A program made the translations under genes and the position numbers. Shown here piece after piece: positions 19,046-28,880 of a stretch of 64,000 nucleotides of DNA. The stretch comes from Aurantimicrobium minutum (GTDB taxonomy: Bacteria > Actinomycetota > Actinomycetes > Actinomycetales > Microbacteriaceae), in contig NZ_JARXVT010000003.1 in NCBI RefSeq assembly GCF_029892845.1, positions 244,615 through 308,614 of the forward strand, in the 5' to 3' direction. Positions within the stretch are counted from its first letter, which is position 1; each line of letters opens with the position of its first letter. Under the pieces are notes generated by a model. It was not told the origin of the DNA and made no database searches. It was given only the letters and a program-made list of their open reading frames with translations.

Positions 19046-20360
19046 CTCGTAGAACCGAAACCACTGAGCTCACGGCATCCAGCTGCGCGAGAGCGGAAAC
19101 GGTGGCCGCCAGATCAGACTCAAGAGCTGCGTGCGTGCCAATAACTAGCGTAGCCGTCGGAGCAGCCTCTCCAGACACCGCCTCGCTGCCAAATGTGCCT
19201 TGCTCAACCAATTCGACCGAAACTCCGTGCTTAGCAAACTCTTCTGCGACGGATGCAAGAACACCAGGACGGTCAAAAACCGACAGAGTCACGTGGTAGC
19301 GAGTCGTAATCGCACTAATGGGCAACACAGGCAGGTTAGCGTGCGTTGACGCACCCAAACCAGGGCCGCCAATGACGTGGCGGCGGGCAGCAGATACCAG
19401 GTCACCCAAAACTGCAGAAGCAGTTTCAGGACCACCAGCGCCTGCGCCATAGAACATCAGTGAGCCGGCTGCTTCTGCCTCAACGAAGACTGCGTTGTTG
19501 GCCTTGTGCACCGCAGCAAGCGGGTGTTCACGAGAAATCAATGCAGGGTAAACGCGGGCTGAAACACCTTCTTCACCGGTGGCCGGGTCGGTCAAGCGCT
19601 CGCAGACGGCAAGGAGCTTGACCACGTATCCAGCCTTCTTGGCCAATTCAACGGTCTTACCCGAAATCTCACGAATACCTTCGCGGTGAACACTTTCAAG
19701 GGGAATAGTGGTGTGGAATGCGAGGCTGGCGAGAATAGAAGCCTTTTGAGCAGCATCGAAAGCGTCAACATCTGCAGTGGGATCTGCTTCTGCGTATCCC
19801 AGCTCGGTAGCCACAGCGAGCGCGTCATCAAATGACGCACCTTCAGTGTCCATCTTGTCCAGGATGTAGTTGGTGGTTCCGTTCACAATGCCCATGATGC
19901 GCTTGACGCGGTCACCAGCAAGACTTTCACGGAGAGGGCGAATAATGGGAATAGCTCCGGCCACAGCAGCCTCGAAGTAAAGCTGAGCGCCTACGCGCTC
20001 AGCTGCTTCGAACAGCTCGGTTCCGTGAGTCGCAAGCAGTGCCTTGTTAGCCGTGACAACGTCAGCACCTGAGTTGATAGCTTGCAGGATGTAGCTGCGA
20101 GCAGGCTCGAGCCCGCCCATGACCTCAATCACGATGTCAGCACTCAGAATCAAAGATTCTGCGTCGGTGGTGAAGAGTTCCTTAGGAAGATCAGCAGAGC
20201 GAGCTGCGTCCAGGTTGCGCACGGCAATACCGGTGAGCTCAAGGCTTGCTCCCACACGGGAAGCAAACTCTTCTTTGTGCTCGAGAAGCAGTCGTGCAAC
20301 CTGTGCTCCGACGGTTCCACCGCCAAGCAAAGCTACGCGGACGTTACGGTACTCAATCAT
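19032..20360 (-). CDS. hom: Homoserine dehydrogenase
   Basis: 442 residues: N-terminal NAD(P)-binding [17 protein letters not shown], the catalytic segment with [12 protein letters not shown] and a C-terminal ACT domain (about 355-440: [21 protein letters not shown]) for feedback control by threonine. It reduces aspartate semialdehyde to homoserine, the branch point to threonine and methionine; metX and metY are further along this window. It overlaps the end of lysA by 4 bp (ATGA). Confidence 0.96.
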   Translation of the reverse strand: MIEYRNVRVALLGGGTVGAQVARLLLEHKEEFASRVGASLELTGIAVRNLDAARSADLPKELFTTDAESLILSADIVIEVMGGLEPARSYILQAINSGADVVTANKALLATHGTELFEAAERVGAQLYFEAAVAGAIPIIRPLRESLAGDRVKRIMGIVNGTTNYILDKMDTEGASFDDALAVATELGYAEADPTADVDAFDAAQKASILASLAFHTTIPLESVHREGIREISGKTVELAKKAGYVVKLLAVCERLTDPATGEEGVSARVYPALISREHPLAAVHKANNAVFVEAEAAGSLMFYGAGAGGPETASAVLGDLVSAARRHVIGGPGLGASTHANLPVLPISAITTRYHVTLSVFDRPGVLASVAEEFAKHGVSVELVEQGTFGSEAVSGEAAPTATLVIGTHAALESDLAATVSALAQLDAVSSVVSVLRVEGA

Positions 20361-21787
20361 TGATGTGCCTTTCGGATAACGCCCATGTCGCGCGCTAATA
20401 GGTCTTCTTCGGTTTCGCCGCGCACAATCACGCGTGCGACCCCGTCTTTCACGGCCACGACCGGAGGTCGTGTTAAGTAGTTGTAGTTACTGGCTAGTGA
20501 CCAGCAATATGCACCAGTCGCAGGAATGGCAAGTAAATCCCCTGGGTCGACATCTCCCGGGAGGTAATCCGCATAGACAAGAATGTCTCCGGATTCACAG
20601 TGCTTACCTGCAATACGGACCAGTACTGGTTCTGCATCGGAAACACGATTAGCCATACGAACTGAGTAATCCGCTCCATAAAGAGCAGGGCGAGCGTTAT
20701 CGCTCATTCCACCATCAACACTGACATATTTGCGAACAGCAGTTTCTCCACTGGAGACGCCGCACTCGTCAACAACGTCGACAGTTACGTCCTTGGTGGT
20801 TCCCACTTCATAAAGCGTGAAGGTAGATGTGCCAATGACTGCACGACCTGGCTCAACACAAATAACTGGGATCTCAATACCTAGGCGAGCACACTCAGCA
20901 GAAACCACAGATGCGATTTCCTGAGCTATGTCTTCAATGGCAGTGGGTTCATCCGCTGGAGTGTAAGCAATACCGAAGCCACCACCGAGGTTCAACTCAG
21001 GGACCGGACCTCCCTTGAGAAGTTCTGCGTGCAGAGTGAGCAAACGTGCAGCTGATTCGGCAAAACCGTCAGTTCCGAAGATTTGAGAACCGATGTGGCA
21101 GTGCAGACCAACAAACTCAAGGGAATCATGAGAGCGAATCTCAGCAACTAGCCCAGGAGCGTCAGAAATGGTGATGCCGAACTTCTGATCTTCATGTGCG
21201 GTAGCCAAGAAGCTGTGGGTGTGGGCGTGAACACCACTGTTGACGCGAAGGCGAACGCGTTGTGTTTTACCAGCACGGCGAGCAGCTTCCTCGACTCGTC
21301 CGATCTCAACAAAAGAATCAATCACGATAGTGCCGACACCGAGATCAACAGCACGCTCGATTTCAGCCTGAGACTTGTTGTTTCCGTGCAGGCCGATGCG
21401 GGCTGGATCGAGTCCCGCGGCGAGCGCAACAGCGAGCTCTCCCCCACTTGCGACATCAACGTTGAGTCCTGCGTCGGAAACCCAGTGCACTACTTCAGTA
21501 CAGAGGAACGCTTTACCTGCGTAGTAGACCTTTGCCTTAGCTCCAACAACATCCATCGCTGAATCAAAAGCGGTTCGAACTTGCTCAGCTCGATTACGTG
21601 CATGAGCTTCGTCAACAACGAATAAGGGAGTGCCGAACTCAGAAGCCAATTCGGATGCCGAAATACCTGCGACTTCGAGTTCACCTGAGTCATTACGAAA
21701 GATATTTGATGACCAAATGCCACTAATCAACGCATTGTCATCGACACTGGCATCGAGCCAGTGTGGAGCAAGCGGATTAGCAACCAC
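20357..21787 (-). CDS. lysA: Diaminopimelate decarboxylase
   Basis: 476 residues, fold III PLP enzyme. VYYAGKAFLCTEV holds the PLP Lys, HCHIGSQIF and GGGFGIAYT are the PLP phosphate contacts, and CESGDILVYADYLP carries the catalytic Cys from the partner subunit. It makes L-lysine from meso-diaminopimelate. First gene of the lysA-hom-thrC-thrB operon; its leader contains the hairpin at 21859-21876. argS, normally next to it, is 3 kb away. Confidence 0.96.
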   Translation of the reverse strand: MVANPLAPHWLDASVDDNALISGIWSSNIFRNDSGELEVAGISASELASEFGTPLFVVDEAHARNRAEQVRTAFDSAMDVVGAKAKVYYAGKAFLCTEVVHWVSDAGLNVDVASGGELAVALAAGLDPARIGLHGNNKSQAEIERAVDLGVGTIVIDSFVEIGRVEEAARRAGKTQRVRLRVNSGVHAHTHSFLATAHEDQKFGITISDAPGLVAEIRSHDSLEFVGLHCHIGSQIFGTDGFAESAARLLTLHAELLKGGPVPELNLGGGFGIAYTPADEPTAIEDIAQEIASVVSAECARLGIEIPVICVEPGRAVIGTSTFTLYEVGTTKDVTVDVVDECGVSSGETAVRKYVSVDGGMSDNARPALYGADYSVRMANRVSDAEPVLVRIAGKHCESGDILVYADYLPGDVDPGDLLAIPATGAYCWSLASNYNYLTRPPVVAVKDGVARVIVRGETEEDLLARDMGVIRKAHQ

Positions 21788-21858
21788 AGGAATACCTCTT
21801 GAGATGAAAAATCAGAGTAAAAGTGTGGGCGAGCGGACCCGGCTTGGTCCCTGAAGCC

Positions 21859-21876
21859 TATGTCGTATTCGACATA
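21859..21876. promoter_or_regulatory. Inverted repeat between the reductase gene and lysA
   Basis: TATGTCG (21859-21865) and CGACATA (21870-21876) flank a TATT spacer. A second short repeat, GGACC/GGTCC, lies just toward lysA. The pair could end transcription of the upstream reductase gene, or act as the lysA operator. There is no U tract, so the role is uncertain. Confidence 0.35.
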
Positions 21877-21885
21877 TGAATTCTA

Positions 21886-22851
21886 CTAGAGGTCAATCAC
21901 CAGTCGATTTCCCTTAGCCCTGGATATGCAAATCATCATTGTGTCTCCCTCAGCCCGAGCTTGAGCAGAAAGAACCGAATCGCGGTGATCTACTTCGCCT
22001 TCAATTACTCTTGTTTCACAGGAGCCGCAGGTACCTTCCATGCAGTCTCCAGGTATGTCAATTCCCTCAAAGTCTGCAGCCATCAAAATACTTTCATCGG
22101 CTGGTACTAGAAGTTCCACATCAGATTTTTTGCAGTAGACAGTGAATTCACTATTTGGCTCAGTGAGCACAATCTCTCTTGGGTGGAAACGTTCCACATG
22201 CAGATTATTTAAGTTTTCGACCATCGAATTTTCAAGCGCGGTAATTAATCTTTCTGGGCCACATGAATAAACATGTGTGTTTTCCGAAACCGTGGCTATT
22301 GACTTTTCAAGGTCATATGTTTTCCCTTGATCCTTTGGATAGAGCTGAACTTTTTCCCCATAAGCTGAAAGCAAATCACTCGCGTATGCCATCGTCTCCA
22401 ATGATTTCCCCAAATAAGCAAGTTTCCAGGGAATTCCTTCCTCTTCTGCGAGCTCAAGCATTGGGACTATTGGGGTGATACCTATGCCACCGGCAATAAA
22501 TAAATAATTCTCTGCTCGAACAAGAGGGAAATGGTTTCGGGGTCCAACGCTTACTAACTCGGTGTCCATTTGGACTGATTTACTAATAAATAAAGAGCCG
22601 CCCCGACCAAATTCTTCAATTAAAACTGCAATTCGCCAATTTGTGGGCTCCAACAAGCCTTTCATGAGTGAGTACTGTCGGGTTACAGAATTGTCTAATT
22701 TTAGATCTATGTGAGCGCCCGGCGCCCACTGAGGAAGCACTCCACCATCAGCTCTAACAAATTCCAGCTCAACTACTCCCTTAGCTGGAGTAACTCTGTT
22801 CACAATCCTCAACAGCTGCATTGTTTCTTCATGCGTAGAAAAATAATTCAT
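21886..22851 (-). CDS. Phthalate dioxygenase reductase-like flavin/2Fe-2S oxidoreductase
   Basis: 321 residues in three domains: a flavin-binding barrel (RQYSLMKG near 78-85 replaces the usual RxYSL), an NAD-binding domain (FIAGGIGITPIVPML, SCGPERL) and a C-terminal plant-type [2Fe-2S] domain with CMEGTCGSC plus a distal Cys in MMICISRA. This is the architecture of class IA oxygenase reductases such as VanB or phthalate dioxygenase reductase, which pass electrons from NADH to a Rieske oxygenase. No oxygenase gene is present in the window, so the partner is unknown. An internal ATG ten codons in is an alternative start. It interrupts the lysA-argS neighbourhood and is A+T-richer than both. Confidence 0.87.
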   Translation of the reverse strand: MNYFSTHEETMQLLRIVNRVTPAKGVVELEFVRADGGVLPQWAPGAHIDLKLDNSVTRQYSLMKGLLEPTNWRIAVLIEEFGRGGSLFISKSVQMDTELVSVGPRNHFPLVRAENYLFIAGGIGITPIVPMLELAEEEGIPWKLAYLGKSLETMAYASDLLSAYGEKVQLYPKDQGKTYDLEKSIATVSENTHVYSCGPERLITALENSMVENLNNLHVERFHPREIVLTEPNSEFTVYCKKSDVELLVPADESILMAADFEGIDIPGDCMEGTCGSCETRVIEGEVDHRDSVLSAQARAEGDTMMICISRAKGNRLVIDL

Positions 22852-22921
22852 TTCTAGCTCACTTTAAGTTTCATTTATAAGTCGGGGTACACATAAAAAG
22901 TATGAATATAGATAACCTTAA

Positions 22922-22947
22922 CCCCTGAAGTATTAACTTCATCGGGG
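22922..22947 (+). promoter_or_regulatory. Leader hairpin ahead of the GT-C gene
   Basis: CCCC plus TGAAGT pair with ACTTCA plus GGGG around an ATTA loop, with a two-base TC bulge. The 3' arm contains the G-run that would serve as ribosome site for ATG 22963, so folding could limit translation. Evidence is the pairing only. Confidence 0.3.
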
Positions 22948-22962
22948 GAATTAGGTTTATTT

Positions 22963-24843
22963 ATGAAGCGGGTCAACAGCAATCAAATGGGAATTAACAA
23001 AGTTAGGGTAACTAGCCCTAATATCGTGAAACAATTTCGCGAGCTAGTATTTACTTCCTTTAATGGGCTGCCTGTTCTCGCTTTAGTTATTTTCTTGATA
23101 TCAACGATTTTTAGTGTTCTGGTTTTCAATCAAGGTGACCTAAGCCACACAACCAAATCTTCTTTCGCATTTTTAGATGGACACTTTCTCGATTTTTACG
23201 ATGTAAATAAAGTCATCGTTGGCGGTAATGACTACTTTCCGCTGTTATATGCAGTTTTTGCAATCTGGTTTATTCCGCTCAAGCTTTTTGGATTTGCTTC
23301 AGATGATTCTTTAGGTTTTGCACTCCTACCAATTGAAATAGTTTGGGCAAAGTTATTACTTGCTTTGTTTTTGTTTTCAACGTTACTTGTGGTCAACCTC
23401 ATTGCTCGAGAGCTATTTCCCAACGAAACAAAAAGACAACAAGTAGTTATTTTTACTTATCTTCTTTCTCCATTTGCATTATTCGCAGCTACAGTCTTTG
23501 GGCAGTACGACGTAATCGGTTTGTTCTTTACTCTGCTTGGTTTCTTGTATTACCTCAGAGGTAATACTGGGAAATTTGTCCTTTTCTTCGCAATTGCCAT
23601 ATCGCTCAAGTTTTTTGCTCTTGTAATTTTTGTCCCGCTAGTAGTTCTTAAATACAAATCAATTTGGAAAATTCTTTACCTTTTCGCGTTATCCTCGCTT
23701 GCTGTTCTTTTGCAGGTAATTCTTTATTCAGGAAGCCCAGTATTTAGGGAATCTGCATTCAGACTGCTGACTTCTAAAACCGGTAACACCTCCAATGAGC
23801 AATTAACTTCCTTCGTCGCCATTCTGTTTATTATTGGATGCTTTTATCTATGGCGGATAAAGCCAAATAGTGAATCATTGGCCAAACACGCCGTTTTCGC
23901 TGCCTGTGCATCATACGGAGTTATGTTCGAGGTCGTAGTTTGGCACCCACAGTGGTTGATTATCATGACACCTTTTTTTGCCATGGCGGTCGGATATTAC
24001 AAGAGGCCAACCACTTTTCTCGTTTGGGAAGCAATTGCTTTTCTTGGCTTCATTTGGTGCGTGGTTAATTGGTGGATGTACAACGTCGATAGCCCAATGA
24101 TAGAAAGAGGGGCATTTTCAAACATATTTAATCACCATCAACTTATTCTCAGTGACATATATGAGGCCGCCAGAACTCGTGAATTTAAATATGTGCTTGA
24201 ACTGTTTTTTATTAGCCCTCTGATCTATTTGCTCGTTGAGTCGGTAAGCCCTAAATTTGCACTTTCTTTTAAGATGCCAAAACCTTGGGTTTGGATTTCT
24301 CGTTCGCTTCTCATTCCGGCAATCTGGACAATTCCGACCTTGTTTGCTTTCGTTGTTCCACTTTCAATTGCTCAAAACATTTCTCCAGGCGCACCGGCTT
24401 ACAGCATGGACACAGAGACAATTGGAAAAGATGCAACTTCTGTAACCCCTGAACTCCTTGAAAGCGACACAATTGAGCAGTCATTTGTTGCTAGCAAAGA
24501 TAAGTTGTCAGGAATTGCAATTCGCGCGGCAACTTATAGACGATCTAATGAAGGCTTCGTCACAATTTCCGTCACAGACAGTTTGGGAAAGATTGTGGCG
24601 AAAGAATCCATGCCAGCAGCAAAAATATCTGAAGTGAAAAAAACATACCTCTGGTTTGAACCAAAGATGGATTCTGCCGGAAAAACGTACTTCGTAAAAG
24701 TAACAAGTTCAGGAAATTTAGATCGTGATAAATCACTCAGCTTATGGCAAACGCCTACAGATGGCTATTTCAAAGGGCAGTTATCAATAAATGGCGTTGC
24801 TATTGATGGTGATCTTGAAATGTACGCATTCTACAAATATTAA
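22963..24843 (+). CDS. Polytopic membrane glycosyltransferase (GT-C, PIG-M/mannosyltransferase-like) with C-terminal extracytoplasmic domain
   Basis: 626 residues. A short cytoplasmic N-terminus is followed by about ten to twelve hydrophobic helices (39-480). The first external loop carries the acidic stretch DGHFLDFYDVNK expected of GT-C catalytic sites, and VFGQYDVIGLFFTLLGFLYY resembles PIG-M/GT87-like mannosyltransferases. Residues from about 490 to 626 are soluble, probably a beta-sandwich facing outside. Such enzymes use polyprenyl-phosphate sugars to glycosylate lipids, glycans or proteins at the cell surface. It is divergent from the reductase gene. Sugar and acceptor are unknown. Confidence 0.75.
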   Translation: MKRVNSNQMGINKVRVTSPNIVKQFRELVFTSFNGLPVLALVIFLISTIFSVLVFNQGDLSHTTKSSFAFLDGHFLDFYDVNKVIVGGNDYFPLLYAVFAIWFIPLKLFGFASDDSLGFALLPIEIVWAKLLLALFLFSTLLVVNLIARELFPNETKRQQVVIFTYLLSPFALFAATVFGQYDVIGLFFTLLGFLYYLRGNTGKFVLFFAIAISLKFFALVIFVPLVVLKYKSIWKILYLFALSSLAVLLQVILYSGSPVFRESAFRLLTSKTGNTSNEQLTSFVAILFIIGCFYLWRIKPNSESLAKHAVFAACASYGVMFEVVVWHPQWLIIMTPFFAMAVGYYKRPTTFLVWEAIAFLGFIWCVVNWWMYNVDSPMIERGAFSNIFNHHQLILSDIYEAARTREFKYVLELFFISPLIYLLVESVSPKFALSFKMPKPWVWISRSLLIPAIWTIPTLFAFVVPLSIAQNISPGAPAYSMDTETIGKDATSVTPELLESDTIEQSFVASKDKLSGIAIRAATYRRSNEGFVTISVTDSLGKIVAKESMPAAKISEVKKTYLWFEPKMDSAGKTYFVKVTSSGNLDRDKSLSLWQTPTDGYFKGQLSINGVAIDGDLEMYAFYKY

Positions 24844-24865
24844 AAATGGTTTGTATACTGCGTTT

Positions 24866-26530
24866 TTACATACGCTCCGGTGCAGAAACACCGAGCAAAC
24901 CAAGACCATTGCGAATAACCTGACCGGTCGCATCGTTGAGCCATAGACGTGTGCGTTGAAGATCTGTTACTTCTTCTTCTGCCTGTGGAATAACACGGCA
25001 CTTGTCATACCAGCGGTGGTAGTAGCCTGCTACTTCTTCGATGTAGCGTGCAACGCGGTGCGGTTCACGAAGTTCAGCAGCCTGAGCAACAATGCGAGGG
25101 AACTCTTGTAGAACACCCAGAAGCTGTGATTCAGCTTCGTGATCTAGGAGTTCTGGAGCGAAACCATCCTCGCGTCGCACACCAGATGCTTCTGCGTTCC
25201 GCGCAACAGCACAGGTTCGGGCGTGGGCATATTGCACGTAGAAGACAGGGTTGTCATTGGTCTTTTTGCCCAGAAGGTCAAGATCAATATCAAGCTGCGA
25301 GTCACTAGAGCTACGCACAAGCGCATAACGGCCAGCATCCACGCCAACGGCTTCAACCAAGTCTTCAAGGGTGACGATGGTTCCAGCACGCTTACTCATG
25401 CGCATGGGCTTTCCGTCACGAACAAGATTGACCATCTGGCCAATCATGATTTCGAGATTCACACCAGGTTCGTCTCCAAATGCAGCGCACATTGCCATCA
25501 TGCGGGCAACATAACCATGGTGGTCAGCACCCAACATGATGATGTTGCGATCAAAGCCACGCTCACGCTTGTCTAAGTAATACGCAAGGTCACCAGCAAT
25601 ATAGGCGGCCTGACCATCACTCTTGATGATTACACGGTCTTTGTCGTCACCTAGATCTGTTGTGCGGAGCCAAGTAGCTCCATGTTGTTCAAAGATGTGG
25701 CCCTGTTGGCGGAGTCGCTCAACAGCTCGCTCTACTGCTCTTGATTCGTGAAGCGAGTCCTCGTGGAAGTACACATCAAAGTCCACACCAAACTCATGCA
25801 GGCTGGCCTTGATCTCACCAAACATGAGTTCCACACCTAGGGAACGGAATACTTCCTGCATTTCTTCTCGAGGAAGAACTGTCAGATCGTTCGCATACGC
25901 AGTGGTTACACGGGCTGCAATGTCATGGATATATGCCCCTCCATAACCATCTTCGGGAGCAGGTTCGCCGAGATGTGCCGCAATAAGACTGCGAGAGAAG
26001 CGGTCAATCTGTGCACCATGGTCGTTGAAGTAGTACTCACGTGTGACTTCACCACCAGCTGCGTAGAGAATACGAGCTAGCGAGTCACCCACGGCAGCCC
26101 AGCGTGTGCCGCCCATGTGGATAGGGCCTGTGGGGTTTGCAGAGACGAACTCAAGATTGAGTTTCACGCCTCGGTAAACATCACCGCGACCGTATTCAGT
26201 ACCACTTTCAACGATGGTTTTCGCTAGAGCACCAGCTGATGCCGCATCAAGACGAATGTTGATAAATCCAGGTCCTGCAACTTCAACAGAAGCAATTCCT
26301 TCAACTGATTCGAGTTCAGTTGCAAGTTCGGTCGCAAGCTCACGCGGGTTCAATCCCCAAGGCTTAGCAAGTTTGAGAGAAATACTGGATGCCCAGTCGC
26401 CGTGGTCGCGGTTTTTTGGTCGCTCAAGAACAACGTCATCAACAGAAAGGGAGGAAACGTCGTTGTTTCCACGTTGAGCAACGAGAATGATGCGCTCAAA
26501 AAGTTCACGAGCTAGGTCTTGAGGGGTCAC
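24866..26530 (-). CDS. argS: Arginyl-tRNA synthetase
   Basis: 554 residues from a GTG at 26530 ([14 protein letters not shown]), chosen because an upstream in-frame start at 26632 would run through the tRNA-Arg gene. Motifs: [20 protein letters not shown] is the class I signature in its actinobacterial HMGG form, and RMSKRAG is the KMSKS-like loop; a DALR anticodon domain ends the protein. It charges tRNA-Arg. Divergent from and very close to the tRNA-Arg(CCG) gene, its own substrate. Confidence 0.96.
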   Translation of the reverse strand: MTPQDLARELFERIILVAQRGNNDVSSLSVDDVVLERPKNRDHGDWASSISLKLAKPWGLNPRELATELATELESVEGIASVEVAGPGFINIRLDAASAGALAKTIVESGTEYGRGDVYRGVKLNLEFVSANPTGPIHMGGTRWAAVGDSLARILYAAGGEVTREYYFNDHGAQIDRFSRSLIAAHLGEPAPEDGYGGAYIHDIAARVTTAYANDLTVLPREEMQEVFRSLGVELMFGEIKASLHEFGVDFDVYFHEDSLHESRAVERAVERLRQQGHIFEQHGATWLRTTDLGDDKDRVIIKSDGQAAYIAGDLAYYLDKRERGFDRNIIMLGADHHGYVARMMAMCAAFGDEPGVNLEIMIGQMVNLVRDGKPMRMSKRAGTIVTLEDLVEAVGVDAGRYALVRSSSDSQLDIDLDLLGKKTNDNPVFYVQYAHARTCAVARNAEASGVRREDGFAPELLDHEAESQLLGVLQEFPRIVAQAAELREPHRVARYIEEVAGYYHRWYDKCRVIPQAEEEVTDLQRTRLWLNDATGQVIRNGLGLLGVSAPERM

Positions 26531-26589
26531 AATGCTCAATTCTATCGGCCGGGATGCCCATAGCTTGACTGATAGCCTAGTTCTGTCCC

Positions 26590-26662
26590 GCCCTCGTAGC
26601 TCAGGGGATAGAGCATTGGTTTCCGGTACCAAAGGTCGGAGGTTCGAATCCTCTCGAGGGCA
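26590..26662 (+). tRNA. tRNA-Arg (anticodon CCG)
   Basis: 73 nt fold into a full cloverleaf: acceptor GCCCTCG/CGAGGGC, D arm GCTC..GAGC, anticodon stem TTGGT/ACCAA with loop TTCCGGT giving CCG, and T arm GGAGG-TTCGAAT-CCTCT with one G-T pair. The discriminator base is A and CCA is not encoded. It reads CGG codons. A TAGCCT box at 26573-26578 is a plausible -10 element. It lies at the junction between argS and the A+T-rich glycan region. Confidence 0.96.
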
Positions 26663-26715
26663 CTAGTTTCCCAAAATAAGTTGGTGAAATTCATCAACTG
26701 ACTGTTTTGAAATAT

Positions 26716-28872
26716 CTAGCTACCTAAAGCACTTTCATATTCATCTAAATATTTGAGTGACATTTCTTTAGCAGAGAAATTCCTATTCTTCGTTTGCCAT
26801 TTTGTTATATTTCGGGAAAGTGTTTCGAATGCAGTTTTTGATAAAACTTCTTCATTTATCTGCATTATCCAGTGTTCCGGGGAATTCTTAGGATCGATTA
26901 TCACACCGACACCTGCTTGGGTGATTCTCTCCTCAACAGCACCAGAACCTGAAAAAGCAACTACAGGAATGCCGAGCGATAGCAATTCTGTTAAGGCATG
27001 ACTGAATGTTTCATGAGTTATCGAAGGAAGAAAAGCAACCTGAGGTTGAATTTTATTGACTAGGGAAGGCAAATCTGAGACTGAATAAGGCCCATAGTTC
27101 TTGACGTTTTCACTTAAGAGTTTCCTCAATGGTCCTAATAAATGAATCTCGAAGTTGTGGGAATTTGCGTACTCTGCAAATTTACGAACTTTGTACTCTC
27201 CCTTGTGGGGGCCTATGTCACCAAGCACCAAAATTCTTAACTTCTCGTGAATCACTTGATCTTTCGAAGCTCTGACATCAAATTGAACTGAAGTGGTGTG
27301 AGGAGCGACCCTGATTTTTGACTGAAGATGAGGGAAAATTGTCCTTAAATCTGACCCAGCTGATTTCGAAGGTACAAATATGCCAGATGCACCAGATAGA
27401 AATTGACCCATCTGTTCTTGCCAGCGATGAACCAATCCATTTTTCAAAAAGCGCAACTCATATTTTGGCCAGAGCGCAGTCTGACAATAACCAGTACCTG
27501 AAGTGCAAACTCCTCCGCAAAAAACTAGATTTTCATCAAGGAGATTATGAGAAGCGCAAACAGAATAATAATCATGAAAGGTGAAGAAATATGGAATGTT
27601 GAAATAACTTGAAATTTCCTTAATTCCAATACTTTGCCAAGCCATATGTTCTATTTGAATTATGTCAATATCGAGGTGACCGAGAATAACGGAAAAGAGA
27701 TAGTCATAATCACTACTTCTGTGAGAAAAAGGCTCTACCGGATTTGGGAGTTCAACTTCAAATAACTCATGAACTTGGTCCGCACCAATTGACAATCTGA
27801 CACGGCCACGATCGCAAACCAAGGTAAAAATGTCGAAGTTATCTTCCAACTGACCAAATAATTTGGATGTTGTTGCAGGTAAACCACCACCACTTATCGG
27901 TTGCACAAGTAATATTCTTTTTTTCCCAGAATTTAGTGGCAACGAAGTATTGACTGGAATTAATTTGTCAATTGGCAAAGCCCTGAAACGCAGTGTTCTG
28001 AGGTCAGATTGTGCTGATGCAAGAACTTCCCAACAAGTTTCACAACCAACATTTAATCGAAGAGCGTTTGATAGCGTTTCTGATATTTCGATTGGAATTT
28101 GCTTGACCGAAATTCCTCTACCGGCTAGCTTCATCGAAAGATTTGAAGCAATTTCTGTAACTGAACCTGACAGCAAAGCTGCATCTCGATTAAAAATTTC
28201 AAATGCCCTCCGGGAGAGTCCCCAGAGTCTGACATCGATATATTTTGCTTCTTCTGCTCTGAATATGTCAAAACCCCACTGAACATGACCAATAGGGCTA
28301 GCTACAACTCTGAACGAATTTATAAGTGATTTTTCATCAGCAAGATTTTGAATGTGCAATCGAAGTATGTCGTTCAATGAAAAATCCTGTAAACAAGATG
28401 CTTCTGCGATTACAACTGAGCTCCAATTTTGTTTTCCCAAAATGTTGTAAAGCCAATTGGGGTCAGGAGTATTTTTCAAATCCAAGTCTGGATAATGAGC
28501 GCATTTAAATCCCCTAACCAAAGCATATTCAAGACCGAGCTTGGCTATTTGGGAACCGAAATGAGAAGCTGTTGCAAACTCTTCGTCCGAATAGTAGTTA
28601 AGAATTGTTAGTGAAGCATGTAGTTGCTCACCAAAATCTTTCGCCGTATCTGCACGATTCCTGCGCAAATGAAATTTTGTTGATTCGGATAGTCGTTGAT
28701 CTATCTCTTCAGGGAGAAGTAACCCCCTTGAGGTCCTCAATAAATCGATAACTGTTGCAATTGAAACATTCTTGAAAGCAGGAATAAATTTAAATGTTCT
28801 AACAAAAAGGTAGATACTGACTCGAACAAATTGTTCAGTCATCAACAATAGAAATTTCTTGAAAGAATTCAT
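26716..28872 (-). CDS. Large two-part glycosyltransferase (C-terminal GT4)
   Basis: 718 residues from ATG 28872 (a TTG eight codons earlier overlaps the upstream gene and lacks a better ribosome site). Residues from about 325 are a GT-B/GT4 enzyme: ILLVQPISGGGLPATT, FFTFHDYYSVC, LVLGDIGPHKG and the C-terminal THETFSHALTELLSLGIPVVAF nucleotide-sugar site. Residues 1-320 have no clear motif; the VRLWGLSRRAFEIFNRD stretch suggests a degenerate GT2-like domain. It may add one sugar, or two if the first half is active. It follows the WbsX-like gene by 8 bp in one operon with 31375-28881. Confidence 0.78.
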   Translation of the reverse strand: MNSFKKFLLLMTEQFVRVSIYLFVRTFKFIPAFKNVSIATVIDLLRTSRGLLLPEEIDQRLSESTKFHLRRNRADTAKDFGEQLHASLTILNYYSDEEFATASHFGSQIAKLGLEYALVRGFKCAHYPDLDLKNTPDPNWLYNILGKQNWSSVVIAEASCLQDFSLNDILRLHIQNLADEKSLINSFRVVASPIGHVQWGFDIFRAEEAKYIDVRLWGLSRRAFEIFNRDAALLSGSVTEIASNLSMKLAGRGISVKQIPIEISETLSNALRLNVGCETCWEVLASAQSDLRTLRFRALPIDKLIPVNTSLPLNSGKKRILLVQPISGGGLPATTSKLFGQLEDNFDIFTLVCDRGRVRLSIGADQVHELFEVELPNPVEPFSHRSSDYDYLFSVILGHLDIDIIQIEHMAWQSIGIKEISSYFNIPYFFTFHDYYSVCASHNLLDENLVFCGGVCTSGTGYCQTALWPKYELRFLKNGLVHRWQEQMGQFLSGASGIFVPSKSAGSDLRTIFPHLQSKIRVAPHTTSVQFDVRASKDQVIHEKLRILVLGDIGPHKGEYKVRKFAEYANSHNFEIHLLGPLRKLLSENVKNYGPYSVSDLPSLVNKIQPQVAFLPSITHETFSHALTELLSLGIPVVAFSGSGAVEERITQAGVGVIIDPKNSPEHWIMQINEEVLSKTAFETLSRNITKWQTKNRNFSAKEMSLKYLDEYESALGS

Positions 28873-28880
28873 GGGTATAC

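Noticed and set aside
26590..26662. attL/attR pair at tRNA-Arg
   Set aside because: No second copy of the tRNA 3' end was found by eye in the window and no integrase gene is present.
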